Assembly (NCBI RefSeq): GCF_932294415.1 | Contig: NC_065536.1 | Span: forward strand, 18,721,974 to 18,785,973 | From: Quercus robur | Lineage: Eukaryota > Streptophyta > Magnoliopsida > Fagales > Fagaceae | DNA: 64,000 nt | Direction of reading: 5' to 3' | Shown here: piece after piece, positions 17,917 through 28,786 of the stretch | How the letters are laid out: each line of letters begins with the position of its first letter | How positions within the stretch are numbered: position 1 is the stretch's first letter | The notes under the pieces: generated by a model | Databases searched by the model: none | The model's input: only the letters and a program-made list of their open reading frames with translations | What the model was told of the DNA's origin: nothing | Translations under genes and position numbers: made by a program

Positions 17917-17931
17917 CAGATATATATAGTA
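17917..17931 (-). promoter_or_regulatory. Putative TATA box of AKR-a
   Basis: The minus strand has ACTATATATATCTGAG about 85 bp upstream of the ATG. The same sequence sits about 100 bp upstream of the ATG of AKR-b (53637-53648), so it is conserved between the paralogues. Confidence 0.45.
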
Positions 17932-18771
17932 ATATAGTAGAGGTAAAGATCACTGGGAGCAAGCTACTGTGAGGTCACTAGGCAAAGAAAAGTATATGGA
18001 CGTTTTGAAACAAAGCTCAAAACGTCATCACTGATGGCACTGGCAAGTTTGAAGGATTATAGTGACATGTAAGGATTCAATTTTTCATGTGGACTAAATA
18101 AATTCATTTCAAAATAAGTTATCCTGCATGGCACAAATAACAAACCGGATCATTTTGAGCAGATTGCAGATTAAGCGGATCATCACAAAATTAATTAATC
18201 CTTAATTTTGCTTTGATAGGAACTAGTTTACACTAATTACTCACTTTAAAAAAATAGTGTTATTTGTAGATTCATGTTATCTCAACTGATAAAATTTCTT
18301 GTCGTTAAATGAGAAATCTAGGATTCAAACCTCGTTTATATCAGAAAGCAAACACCGTAGATTGAAATTCTATTTTATCTAAAAAAAGAAAAAAGCTTTC
18401 ATTGATTATGTCATTATGCATCATTTTCATTAACCCTTATTTTTAGGCATGCATTTTCATGTTCTAATGTTCTTCGGATGTATTGAAAAAGTTTAGGGAC
18501 TTGGTTTTTACTTGCCAGTCTCTCTTCGTCATTGCTTATGTCATGGCACTAATCTGCTACTAGAACACTGGTGTCTCGTGCTTTGATGGTCTGCAATTTT
18601 GATTAATTAACGTTATCTTGCGACTCAGATATTTACTGAAAGTGACGTTTCATTTTTTTTTTATTATGAATATGTTAATTTGCCCACGTTTTGACCAAAA
18701 ATTATTATAATAACAACAAAGAAGGCCTTATTTCACAAGATTAATTATATATAAAATAAGAAAAAAGAGAG
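17932..18771. other. AKR-a upstream region and edge of the next AKR unit
   Basis: The motif TTTTGAAACAAARCTCAAAACG, followed by tcatcactgatggc, occurs at about 18002-18040. It recurs upstream of AKR-b at about 53690-53720 and again, diverged, at 53838-53875. From about 18690 the sequence changes to the 3'-flank block shared with the other AKR copies. No gene lies between. Confidence 0.45.
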
Positions 18772-19424
18772 GCAAAAACACCATTTTGGTATCTACATTT
18801 TAGGGCCACAATCAATTTGATCTTTAGATTTTGGTAACAGTCAATTTGGTTCCTACTGTTAACTCACTAACAAAAAAAATGCCTGCGTGGCAAACAGTTT
18901 GTACAGTTGACATATATATATATATATATATTTTTTTTTAAGAAACAAACACACAAACAAGAGAGAGAAAGAGATTCTAACACAAATTGATATATATTAA
19001 AAGGGTTCGGTTAATGTGTGCCCTTACTTTCTATTTTTGAAAATATTTTCTCGGAAATTAAAAAGGCTGTCATTACTTTTTCAATTCTCAAGAAATTTTT
19101 TTTCCAAAAATGGAAACTAAAGACACACATTAGTAAAATCCATATTAAAATATTGAATTAGATACTGTTATGTCTAAATTTGGGCCGTCGGTTGGGTCAC
19201 GTCAGCACTTAAATGGAAAAAAACTACCGCATCAACTTTTAATAATAATTTTTTTGGGCACTCAAAAAAAAAAAAAAAAAAAAATTAAAAATTTGGTACC
19301 AATTTTTATCCTTTTCTTTATTTTTAATATTCTTACAATCTTTTTATTCAATACCGCAGTGATATCTTTTTATATTAAAGTTCCAAATGTTACAGGCTTA
19401 CAGCACAGTTGACAGTTTATTGTT

Positions 19425-19577
19425 GCAGCAGTCATTGGATATTTTCATTCAATAGCATGTGCAGCAAAGGCTAAAGGTGTTGATGATAGTTTACAGGATA
19501 TACTTCGCCTTCTCACATTGTGGTTTAACCATGGATCTACTGCAGTGCAGAAGTTCAAATGGCTCTACAGAATTTCG
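19425..19577 (+). pseudogene. TOR: Captured TOR kinase fragment (FAT-domain region)
   Basis: The plus-strand frame from 19431 reads VIGYFHSIACAAKAKGVDDS, then LQDILRLLTLWFNHGST. This is the highly conserved plant TARGET OF RAPAMYCIN segment near the FAT domain. A 5-bp direct duplication (tgcag) then shifts the frame; after it, EVQMALQNF continues the expected sequence. The preceding ttattgttgcag looks like a retained intron acceptor, so genomic DNA rather than cDNA was probably captured. About 47 codons are present, with no kinase domain. It cannot make TOR protein, but a transcript through it could share sequence with the parent gene. Confidence 0.85.
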
Positions 19578-19670
19578 TTTTTATTTCTGAATATTATTAT
19601 TTTGGTTTCTTGCAATTTCTTGCTAACCAAACAGAATTTCATTCTAATTCTTTTCTTGCATTGCGTGTGA

Positions 19671-19850
19671 ACTTGTTCTAGATGTTGTAATCGGCGAGAG
19701 TACATTCTGATTGCTTTCGGGCGAAGATTAACCGCTGTTGATTGGGGGATGACTTCTTCATCTCGGATCTTGGCCTTCACGTTGTCGATCATATCGGAGC
19801 TTTCCACCTCCAAGTGGATGGTCTTTGCCGGTTAGGACTTTCACAAAGAT
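19671..19850 (-). pseudogene. Captured ubiquitin-coding fragment
   Basis: The minus strand from 19850 reads IFVKVLTGK, shifts frame by one base, then TIHLEVESSDMIDNVKAKI, RDEEVIP. After another shift it reads QQRLIFARKQSE, then CTLADYNI and a stop. These follow the ubiquitin order (IFVKTLTGK / TLEVESSDTIDNVKAKI / QQRLIFAGKQLED / TLADYNIQ) almost completely; the C-terminal RLRGG is absent. The minus-strand sequence upstream (about 19850-19920) resembles a CT-rich polyubiquitin leader, but that is inference. The fragment lies opposite in strand to the TOR fragment, about 95 bp away. Confidence 0.85.
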
Positions 19851-20058
19851 CAGCTTTAACAGAAAAGGGATGGATCTTTGTAAGAGAAAAAGTGAGAGAT
19901 TTTGATCAGAGAATGGTGGAAGTAGACGTAGTTGATTCAATGGAGATGAAGGGGAGTGGCTTGGTGGATCTGGGTTGATTCAGTTTTTGTGAGGCTGTGA
20001 ATTTCCAAAAGAAAAAGCAAAAAATAAAGAAAAGGAAAAAAATTGGTAAAAACAAAAA

Positions 20059-21349
20059 GGATAAATTCCAAAAACCTACCATGAGGTTTGAGGAAATACC
20101 AAACACGTCCAAGAGTTATTGAAAATGACCAACTTGCTCCTTAAAATAGACGGCGTGTAACGCCGTTTGAGAACCATATATCAAACCAAATTTTCTCTCT
20201 CTTCTTCACGAATAACGCCAGAAAATCACTCTCTCCTTCACGCCCAGAAAATCTCTCTTTTCTTTACACCAAAAAATCTCTCTCTCTCATGTTCAAAGCC
20301 AAATTTTCAGACTCGGGAGCAACAACTCCTCCACCGGAATGGTTTCAAAGCCAATTTAACCACAAATCTCACGCCATACTCCGCCGTTAAAAACTTTGTG
20401 GTTGGGTTATGAATCATGATGAATTGTAGATGGCGATTGCTGGGTCACGATGAGTGGAGATGGTGGTTGCAAGGTTAGTCTGGTGGAGTAGTCGTTATGG
20501 GTATGGGTTTTTTTTTTTTATTATTATTTTTTTTTAATTTTTTGATTTGGGTTTTGTTTGGGTCTGAGGTGTGAATCATGTGATGTTTGGTTGGAACGGT
20601 TTGGGTTTAAGGAAGATGGGTGGGTAGTGATGGGTGGTGCCGTGCTGGACGGTGGTGCTGTGGTGGACAGTGGTTGGGTCACACAATGCTCAACAGTGGG
20701 TTTTTTTTTTTTTTTTTTTTTTTTAATAATTTGGGTTTTTTTTGGGTTTGAGGTGTGAATCATGTGATGTTTGATGGTAGGAACAGTTTGGGTTTGAAAT
20801 TGATGGGTGGGTAGTGATGGATGGTGCTGTGGTGGCCGGCAGTTGCTGGGTCACATGATGCTCACCAATGGGTTTGGGTTTTGTTTTGAATTTTATTTTA
20901 TTTTTTGGATCTATTTGAGGTGTGATGTAAACGGGTCTATTTGATTGCCTTGTGTGATACTGGATCTAATTGGGTTGATCTTGGTTTGATGAAGGGAGGA
21001 TTTTTGTTTTTGGAATGTAATGTAAATTTTTATTTTTCCTAATGAGAATGTATGGTTTTGATTTGAAAAATGGGTATTGGTTTAGTGATTTTTTTCTGTA
21101 ATCTTTCTCAAAATACATGTTTTGTGTATATCTGTTGAACTGGTTTGAGTTTCGGAGAGAGGCGTTTATGTTATGGCGCGAAGAAGAAAGTGAACAGACA
21201 GAGAACATGGAAAAAAAAAATCGTTTGGAGAGAGTGAACAAACGGCAGTACACGCCGTCTGTTTTAAGGAGCAAATTGGCCATTTTCAACAACTCTTGGA
21301 CGTGTTTGGTATTTCCTCAAATCTCGGGGTAGGTTTTTGGAATTTACCC
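20059..21349. mobile_element. Nested TIR element without coding capacity
   Basis: A 1291-bp element inside the TOR/ubiquitin element. Its inverted ends start GG(A/G)TAAATTCCAAAAACCTACC. They pair over about 105 bp (20059-20165 with 21240-21349), including AAATACCAAACACGTCCAAG and GACGGCGTGTA. Flanking A-rich 9-mers (aaacaaaaa and aaaaaaaaa) could be a target duplication but are low complexity. The interior is non-coding and contains a tandem duplication. Confidence 0.75.
20534..20885. repeat. Tandem duplication inside the nested element
   Basis: About 20534-20725 and 20726-20885 are two diverged copies. Each contains gtgtgaatcatgtgatgttt, then gatgggtgggtagtgatg.atggtgc, then ctgggtcaca..atgctca. 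Poly-T tracts separate the units. A still more diverged third copy may start at about 20410. Confidence 0.65.
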
Positions 21350-21926
21350 AAAAAAAAAATATATATATATATATATTATTATTATTATTATTATTATTAT
21401 TAAAAGCTGATGTAGTTTTTTTTTTTTTTTTTTTTTTATCATTTAAGTGTTGACGTGGCCATATTAACCAATCAAATTTAGACACATTAGCATCTAATTT
21501 AATATTTTAATATTAGGCATGTCAACTGTACAAACTGTTTGTCATGTAAGCATTTTCTGTTAATGAGTTAACAGTAGAGATTAAATTGAGTGCAAGTTGA
21601 AAATAGTAGAGACCAAATTAATTGTAGCCTTAAAATGTAAGAACTAAAATGGTGTTTTCACAACAAAAAAAAAAAAAAAAAAAATGAAGGTGGAGCAAAC
21701 TCCCAAAAAAATCTAATAAAGAAGAGTGAGGAACAAACTGCCAAAATATCTAATAGAGCATGATATAGAGAAACCACATTGGTGCTAATCTCAAAAAGGT
21801 TTACATAATAATGTTGCTAATTTTGCAGTGTGAATGATTAGCCAGTTATTTAACATAAATCTGGCCATTCATTTCACCAAAACATTGTCTATATGAAATA
21901 GACATCATTCATGTGTAAATAGAGAA

Positions 21927-23760
21927 TTAATTTTTTGGAGGAGTATTGGCAAACTTCCAGTGAAAATGATCCATGTTTTGAAAGCTTATACCACCAGCTA
22001 CCACCTCTTCTATTGTTACAGCATCAGATACCTCCTTGAGGTCTTCTTCTGTAAGTTTCACCTTCAAAGAGTCAATATTGTTCTCTAGGTTGTTGATCTT
22101 AGTTGTCGCTGTAAAAGTCCATGGCAAATGAACAAATGATATATGAGATTTGAGTTGAATCATCACTCTTTCTCATTAATGCGTTAATCACTTTCTTTTG
22201 CAAATGACTAACCATCTCAAGTGACTCTTCCTTAGCTTTAAATGAATTTCATTTTTGTACCCTAATTTTCCTTTTATAATAACTTAATAATAAGTGCATG
22301 AAAAATTGTTTAGAGAAGAATCTGTTAAGAAAAAATTCCAATATTTGATGTTTCAATGCATTATTCTTTTAAAGCCCCAATTGAATAAACATCAGCGAAG
22401 ATCAAACTCTTTATGAAATAAAGCATGAAATGTAGTTCATCTTACTAAGTCATTTCATTTTAACCATTTAACATGAAATGTCACCTATGGTATTAGCGAC
22501 TAGCGAGGCAGACAGAAAAGCTAAATTGCTAAATTTTTAAAATTTCAGGGGCTTGGATGCAAATTTTCAAATATTAGTGATGAAATTGGAGCTTGCCAAT
22601 TACAAGGACTTTTCTCTTGTACGTATTTTTATTCAATGAACTTGAAGATCAATTATTGCTCAAAGAAAAATATCAATGTTGCCTGAGAAATTATGCAGGC
22701 AATTTGAAAGACTAACAAATAAATGACACAAAATATTAGTGAAATATGTACCAATAAGCTATTTGCAGCCAAAATTTCCACAACTCCCTTGCCAGCGAAA
22801 AAATAAAAAAATCCAGGATAAAGAGGATTGAACTGAACTATTCCAATGCCAAGCTCCCTACATGCACAAAAGCATCAAGGTTCAAAGAGAGCATACTCAT
22901 GCTTCTGGATAAGATAATTAAATATATCGAAATAAAGCTACACAAAGTGAACAATTTTCTTTATTGTAGCAGTCATTTAAAAAAGATAGTGTTATTAGAA
23001 ACTCAAGAAAGAATAGAAGAAAAATAGGAGAGATATTTAGGATACATGCAATCCAATTTCTCAATCAAAAATTTCACATTGTCACGTCAAGAACTGATAA
23101 AACATGTCTGTGGTGTATTCTTTGAAGGTTTCTTAAACATGGAAGCACTCAAGAGACACAATTTTTTAAAAGCATCATATGTGAACTGAACAAACCTGCA
23201 GAGTGGAATTATCTCCTCTTTGATATCATGATTCCAGTCTGCGAGACCACTCCATTTGTAAAGCTGTAATGGGAGGCACAACATGTGCTCTCCTTACTGA
23301 ATCTGGGATGGGTTCAGATAAAGCAATATGCTTGATTTTCCCTCTTCTATCAGTTTCTTGTGTTCACTGACCTACATTCAAATAAGTTATATCTAATGAA
23401 ATTTGGCAACAAAATCCCACCATCACTACCATGAAATAATAAATTTGGAGAGAATTTGATATTTTCAATTTACAAACAAGAAATAATTCAAAATGGATAA
23501 GCATTGCAGGCATGTGATTGCAAGGGCCTGAGAATCACTTACAGTTTCTTCTATGGGTACTTTTGTGTCTACCTGATGCTAATAATGCAGATCAATGTAT
23601 TGCACATCAAGAGTCAAGACGCTTCATGCTAGCCCCACAGCATGGGTGAACATACTCAGGGCTAATGTTCAATTGTAATGAGGAAATTCTAGTTTTTGGA
23701 TGCCAAATTTGGTGGCTATTTTAAATTTCTCTCTTGGCAACTGCTTAAAGGCCTGAAAGG
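21927..23760 (-). pseudogene. AKR pseudogene (third copy, partial)
   Basis: Matches AKR-a and AKR-b exons 3, 4, 5 and 7 in order, but decayed. Exon 3 (about 23757-23541) has an in-frame shift after IATKFGIQKLEF and changes the catalytic YYQH stretch. Exon 4 (about 23372-23197) has damaged frames. Exon 5 (about 22862-22750) carries an extra short insertion in the GFFAGKG region. Exon 7 (about 22111-21927) still encodes IKNLENNIDSLKV...KFANTPPKN. Exons 1, 2 and 6 were not found. It sits between the TIR element and a Myb/SANT relic, so one end of the duplication is lost there. Confidence 0.85.
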
Positions 23761-23802
23761 TATAATTCTTTCAGTTAAAATCATAGAGTTTTGACATGGT
23801 CC

Positions 23803-25690
23803 TCAATTATTAATCAATTCACTGACAGATAATATAGCTTGCGCATTGTATGTACAACCAACCTTATTCCCTCTGTGCAACTTTTCTGATATAAGGACCA
23901 TAATATAATGGTCCATTTCCCTTGTCCAATTTATCCTCAAAGGATCATTATTAGCAGGGGACTTGTAATCCTCTTTACCTACAACTTCAAAAATAACTGT
24001 CATTACATGAGAGAATTTATTCTAGAGGCATATGGTACTAAGAAAAAAAAAAAAAAAAACAATAATGCAGTTTCATACTGTTTAAAAAAAATCAATAACT
24101 TCAAACCTTAATTTCAATGGGTAAATTTCATCCCAAGAAAATCCCTTAACCTCAAGCAGACTCTTCATTAATTTCTTATGACTGTTTAAATAAACTTTTT
24201 CCATATTTAGAGCCAAATTTTCCATTGAACAAGGTATGCATACCTTTCCATGCTTGTTTCTTGAATGCATTACAGATCTTATTGCCTTTTTAAAGTTGGT
24301 CCAGAAAAAGCCTGACAAAATGTTGGTCCATGGCTGGTGTCCAATCTGTTTTTGAACACTCTTTACATGTTGGAACAAGGCTTTTGTTGCAACACCTAAT
24401 CAGTAAAAGTATTTTTATTCATTAAAAATAGATTATACTTCTTGAACACTCTGTATTTTTTTTCATTAAATATATAATTTCAGTCAATCTTACTGCATCT
24501 AGTTCCTAGCTACTAAATGAAGATATAAAATAAATTACAATCACTTCCTGAAAACTAACCATCAGGACCATCCCAATCAAGTGTTCACAAAGCCAAGGGA
24601 AAGATGTTCTCATTTTTTTGTGTGGGTATGAGTAAAGCTGCTTATTTCTCCTATAATCTGGACAAGTTTGTAAAGCAGCAGCAACATGTCTTATCATTAG
24701 GTTCAGAATCAGCTGTAAGCACATGACTCATTCTTGTGGAAACAGACAATGGTTGACTGCCCAGAGATTGGCTATAAGCGAGATTCGGTATACAAATTTT
24801 GAAGATAGTAAAAGGCCATTTTTACTTCAAAAATTATCAAATTCTATGGGGTATAGAGTCCATCTATCTCTGGACATACTCATAAGAAAGAGGGGGGGGG
24901 GGGGGGGGGGGTTGTTTTTGGCTCTTTCTTGTTTTATGCACACTCTCTGGAATAAAAATAGTAGTAATAAAATAATTAAAGAACTAGATAGCAAAATGAA
25001 ATCATTCACTATGCAAAACAGGTTTAATTTAAGAAAAAAAAAACCAATAGCATACATTCCAATGACAATGACAAATGCATCATTTCTGCTGATCCATGAC
25101 AGGATATAAAAACACACCCATATTCACTCCTTGAATGTCATCATCAAAGTCTATATCATGACTTGATAGGCTGTATCTTTCATCTGCTGTGTTATGTGCA
25201 TATATGAAGCACAAATCATTGAAGTTCATCAATGCTTTTTTTCCCTAGAATTGTTCCTCGGGATGAGCCTGCATGTATATTATGTCAAGTCACTACTCCC
25301 TGTAACACCAAAGGTAGAGATCAAATCAAAACATTAGCAAAAACTAATGCACCTTGATGTAGACATCCCAAACATGATGACTGGCAACCACCATTTGTTT
25401 AGTATCATCCCATGAAAATCCATACTGATCAAGCAGACTCTTTACATCATTGATTTGAGTCCACAAATTAGTGTAATGACCTTCCAAGACCTTTTCATTA
25501 TATGGGGATCCAAAATAGGCATTGAACATGGTCAGCATATCAGTCCAAGCTTGTTGTTGAATATGTTTCCCATCCTATTCTTCCTATGCTCCTTATCTAA
25601 CAAAAGATCAATACAATAGCACTCCATTGCTGGTGTCTGGTTTGCCCTTGTGCGATCGCTACTTGCAGGCGTTTGGGTGCCCATTTCTCC
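23803..25690 (-). pseudogene. Myb/SANT-like domain pseudogene (L10-interacting MYB type)
   Basis: The first exon starts MGTQTPASSDRTRANQTP at 25682. It reads through a Myb/SANT-like domain, shifts by one base after NIFNN, then QAWTDMLTMFNAYFGSPYN, VLEGHYTNLWTQINDVKSLL, YGFSWDDTKQMVVASHHVWD, and stops at 25344. Further pieces of the same multi-domain family follow: LNSHKKLMKSLLEVKGFSWDE at about 24160-24110, and DPLRINWTREMDHY...LHRGNKVGCTYN at about 23950-23840. Such proteins are nuclear DNA-binding proteins of obscure function, related to Harbinger-type Myb proteins. Frameshifts and missing parts make this copy non-functional. A second copy of the first exon lies at about 37790-38115. Confidence 0.7.
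24892..24911 (+). repeat. 20-nt G homopolymer
   Basis: An uninterrupted run of about 20 G in otherwise AT-rich sequence. Similar runs occur at 43976-43998 and 60443-60464. Confidence 0.9.
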
Positions 25691-26318
25691 CCTACAACAT
25701 TAGGACTATCATTCTAGTAAGAGTCCTTTACATGCTATCACAGTGTCATGCTATGCTTCCAAGATATAAACAATAAGTCAACCCAATCCTTAGTTATAGA
25801 CGTGGCAAATCCATTCAAATTCAACAAAAATATCTGAAACCCATTAAAAAGATTAGCAAACCTTTTCCAATTCGTTTAACAATTTACACTCAAACAGAAG
25901 CAAATACAATGCATACACCAAACTGAGCTAAAGTTCTACAGACTAAATGATAGCCTTTGTTTAGTTGCCGAGAAAGCTGAAGAGAAAAGAAATAAAGATT
26001 TTGAATCCTATATATTATAAAATTTTTGGGGGTCTCTCAGAAAATGAAAACCCAAGGATTCATTAACAAAACATGTGCACTTTTCACTTATCTATTTCTA
26101 AATTAAAAATTATATAATCTCAAAATAAAAATTCAAACGCAAATCAGTAATTGAAGTGAAGCTAGTAAACAGGACACGTACAATGGCAGCTCAAATCCTA
26201 CAAACTAACACCCAGTTTCCCAAGAAAACCGATTGAAAAGGAAGGGGGAAATATTATTATATGCTGTTTGGGTTTTCATAAATTCAAAATCCTACGACAT
26301 CAAAATGAAACATCCTTT
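25318..26318. repeat. Duplicated block A, copy 1 (SANT exon plus upstream)
   Basis: Collinear with 37760-38755. Shared landmarks are agatcaaatcaaaacatta, the SANT exon, cacccattt..gcaggcgtttggg and tttttgggggtctctcag, ending at catcaaaatgaaacatccttt. It belongs to the tandem duplication that also includes the TNL gene. Confidence 0.85.
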
Positions 26319-26712
26319 TTTTTAAGTTCCTTTTCAGTTTCGGCGTGTCCTACTATTTCTCAGTAAGCAAGCAGAACAACAACCTATACTCTTTTCCCAG
26401 GAAAACCCCGTGGAGGCTGTTTGGATGTTTTGAGTGCCAACTTTTCAATGAATAGGAATAACCAGCACCAGTTCAAGAATATATCAGCACTTTTTTTCTT
26501 TTTTCTTTTTTTGATTATAATTTAGTTGTTACAACAAGTGGAAGAGAAGTATTCAAATTCTAATTCTTCTCATAAAAGAGACCAGCTAATATCCATGAGC
26601 TATAAGGCTCTTGGAAAATATATTAGTTCTTTGAAGTTTGAAATTTGGGAAATCTTTTTCTATGTGTTGGTCTGCAATTGCTATCGTATTTGTCAATGGG
26701 TCCTATGGAGTT
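26319..26712. other. Unit-1 sequence upstream of the MULE insertion
   Basis: No gene recognised. This segment, together with 31841-32730, separates duplicated blocks A and B in copy 1. It has no counterpart in copy 2. Confidence 0.4.
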
Positions 26713-26721
26713 GTATATTCC
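26713..26721. repeat. MULE target-site duplication, left
   Basis: GTATATTCC, identical to 31832-31840. Nine bases is the standard Mutator-superfamily length. Confidence 0.92.
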
Positions 26722-26831
26722 GGGATGGGCTCCTCTCCCGTTTCTTTTTCTCCCGTTCTCTTCAGTTTTTAAATAGATGCTTGACATCTGTCAAGATTAA
26801 ATCTAAGGATTAATTATCAAGCCACGTCATA
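26722..26831 (+). repeat. MULE left terminal inverted repeat
   Basis: Starts GGGATGGGCTCC. It includes the CTTGACATCTG and CTAAGGAT blocks and ends near AAGCCACGTCA, all shared with the other terminus. Confidence 0.9.
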
Positions 26832-28786
26832 TTTCACAAAGACTCCTTGACTCCTTCCATCATCTGCTGATTCTGCTTCCCACTAAAACACATTCACTGC
26901 TTTCCTTGCCGCCTTCCATCATCTCATTCCCACTAAATCCTGTAATATCGCTCTCCATCTCTCTCAGATTTTTGATTCAGCTTCAACATCACTCTTGCAT
27001 GGTATTTCTTACTTTTTCCTTTCCTTAATTTTTGAAATGAGAAGATCTAAGATAGTGAATTCTTCCCAAAACCAGTTTTCATCAATCTACTGGGCGCATC
27101 GTGTATTCTTCCGAAAGGGAGAAATTTGATCAAAGAAGTCATCTCTTGCTAAAGTTGGAGCTCTTTTTTCAGATTGTGTTAAATTATTAATGATTTCTAT
27201 AGAGAATGAAAAGATAGTGGTGGAATACATGTGGCTAGCAAAGGATTCCAAGGCATAGGAAAGAATATATCCAATGTAGAAGACTTTAATTTCAAGAGAC
27301 TTCTATGGTCATGGCACACACACGGCATCCACAGCAGTTGGTAACCATGTACCTAGTGTAAGTTACTTTGGATATGCAAGAGGCACAGCCAGTGGCATGG
27401 CTCCCTGTGCACATCTTGCCATGTACACATGTGGCAAAAATTTGAGTATACTTATGACTTCCTTCATTTTGCATTACTATGTAGCACAACAATTGTATTG
27501 AAAGCTTCGTTTCTCTGATTGAAATGTACTACCCTTGAGGACTAAGTTGAGCAACTTGTGAAGAGAAGCAATAGTAACCCTTGAAATGCTGTGAAGGTGT
27601 TTGTGAAAATGCTTAGGCCGGTGGTAGCTTGTTTTTTTTGTAAAAGTACCTCATCAACAAGGGTGAATGCAAGGCTGTAGGGTCTTTTTTTTTTTTTTTT
27701 TTTTTTTGTTGGGTGAATGCAAGGCTTGTTTCTGTATTTTTTGCTCATGTAACCATTGTACATTATCTTGATTAATGAAATTTTTTTGTTGGAGTTCAGT
27801 ACAAATGGGGTCTCTCTATATTTGTTTTTTCTTTGTATCCTTGCGTGAGATATTATAGAATAGTATAAAAATATGAATTGCAGGAAATTTTTATGGAGCA
27901 ATTTGACAAAACTTGTTTGCTTCAAGAATTACAAATGCATTAGACTTTGTGTTTGAATCTTGCACTTTCTTCATTGTGCCTCTCTAGAGTCATCACTATG
28001 ACAGTGATGTTGTATTTGCTTTCCTTTTTGAGTGCAAGTCTTGGGAAATACTTTGCTGCGTGAGCTACAAGATAAGCACATCATAGCAACTAGAATATTA
28101 CACTTTTCTACACACAATTGCTTATCTCATATTGGCTTAAAGCTGAGTTAAGCAATTGATTACAAAATTACTTAAAGATATAGCTAATACTCCATTAATT
28201 TCCAAGAGAGCATAAGAAAAGGAATATTTTTGTAGGAAAATTTAAAGAAATTTCTCTTAAGACACAAGAAAGAGAACAATGGGTCATTTGATCTCTTCAA
28301 CTTGGATGCTATCAAAGTTTCTCCAAAAGCTATATTATAAGCAATGCCAAAAATAGATTACTTCTCATGCTTAAAACTTAGCACCACTGGTTGTGATGTC
28401 CTACTTCTACCAAAGATAATAAAACAATGAAAAGCAATCTGAGGTAGCCAGAAGATGCAAGCAGTCTAGCTACAGCATAAGCTTCTAAGTTGAAGGAGAT
28501 GGAGCTCATGGCTGTACAAAAAAAGGAGTTTTTTTTTTTGGGCATCACTCCCTTCCCTGCAATCATCCAACCTCTTATTAGTCACTTGAATGAGTAAAAG
28601 TATGAGATGGTAGCATCTAAGACAGTCCAAAAATTCAATTCCATATTGATTTTTTTTTTTTAATGTTATGTTTTTTAAAGATAAAATTTATGTTGTGGTA
28701 TCAAGTGAGCAATAGTTTCTTGCACACACACAATTCTAGTGATAAATTCAACAATGGGATATAAAATCACAATAAGTACCTGAGGT
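26832..28786. other. Non-coding 3' half of the MULE
   Basis: About 2 kb between the left inverted repeat and the transposase stop. I recognise no second gene (no mudrB-like ORF). A poly-T run at about 27686-27707 is flanked by the repeated phrase gggtgaatgcaaggct. Captured host sequence is possible but was not identified. Confidence 0.45.

Larger units (their letters stand above)
18772..21662. mobile_element. TIR element carrying TOR and ubiquitin fragments (Pack-MULE-like)
   Basis: About 2.9 kb bounded by long inverted repeats. 18772-18915 pairs with 21525-21662 (outer sequence aaaacaccatttt.gt..), and the pairing resumes at about 19139-19250 with 21400-21500. The left arm is split by about 220 bp that contains a TA run and a small fold-back (ttaatgtgtg ... 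cacacattag). Inside lie a TOR kinase fragment, a ubiquitin fragment and a nested TIR element; no transposase is visible. The AKR 3'-flank paralogues (10490-10540 and 46420-46440) lack the insertion. A clean target duplication could not be read because the flanks are A-rich. Long TIRs plus captured gene pieces fit a Pack-MULE; the superfamily is inference. Confidence 0.7.

Noticed and set aside
19742-19978. Plus-strand ORF MGDDFFISDLG...
   Set aside because: Antisense to the ubiquitin fragment and its leader; no domain in this frame.
20558-20763. ORFs of 66-79 aa in the nested TIR element
   Set aside because: Both strands are open over G/T-rich tandem repeats and poly-T; no protein signature.
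24506-24724. 72-aa minus-strand ORF next to the SANT relic
   Set aside because: Considered as an exon of the SANT gene, but no motif matches and no splice signals are convincing.
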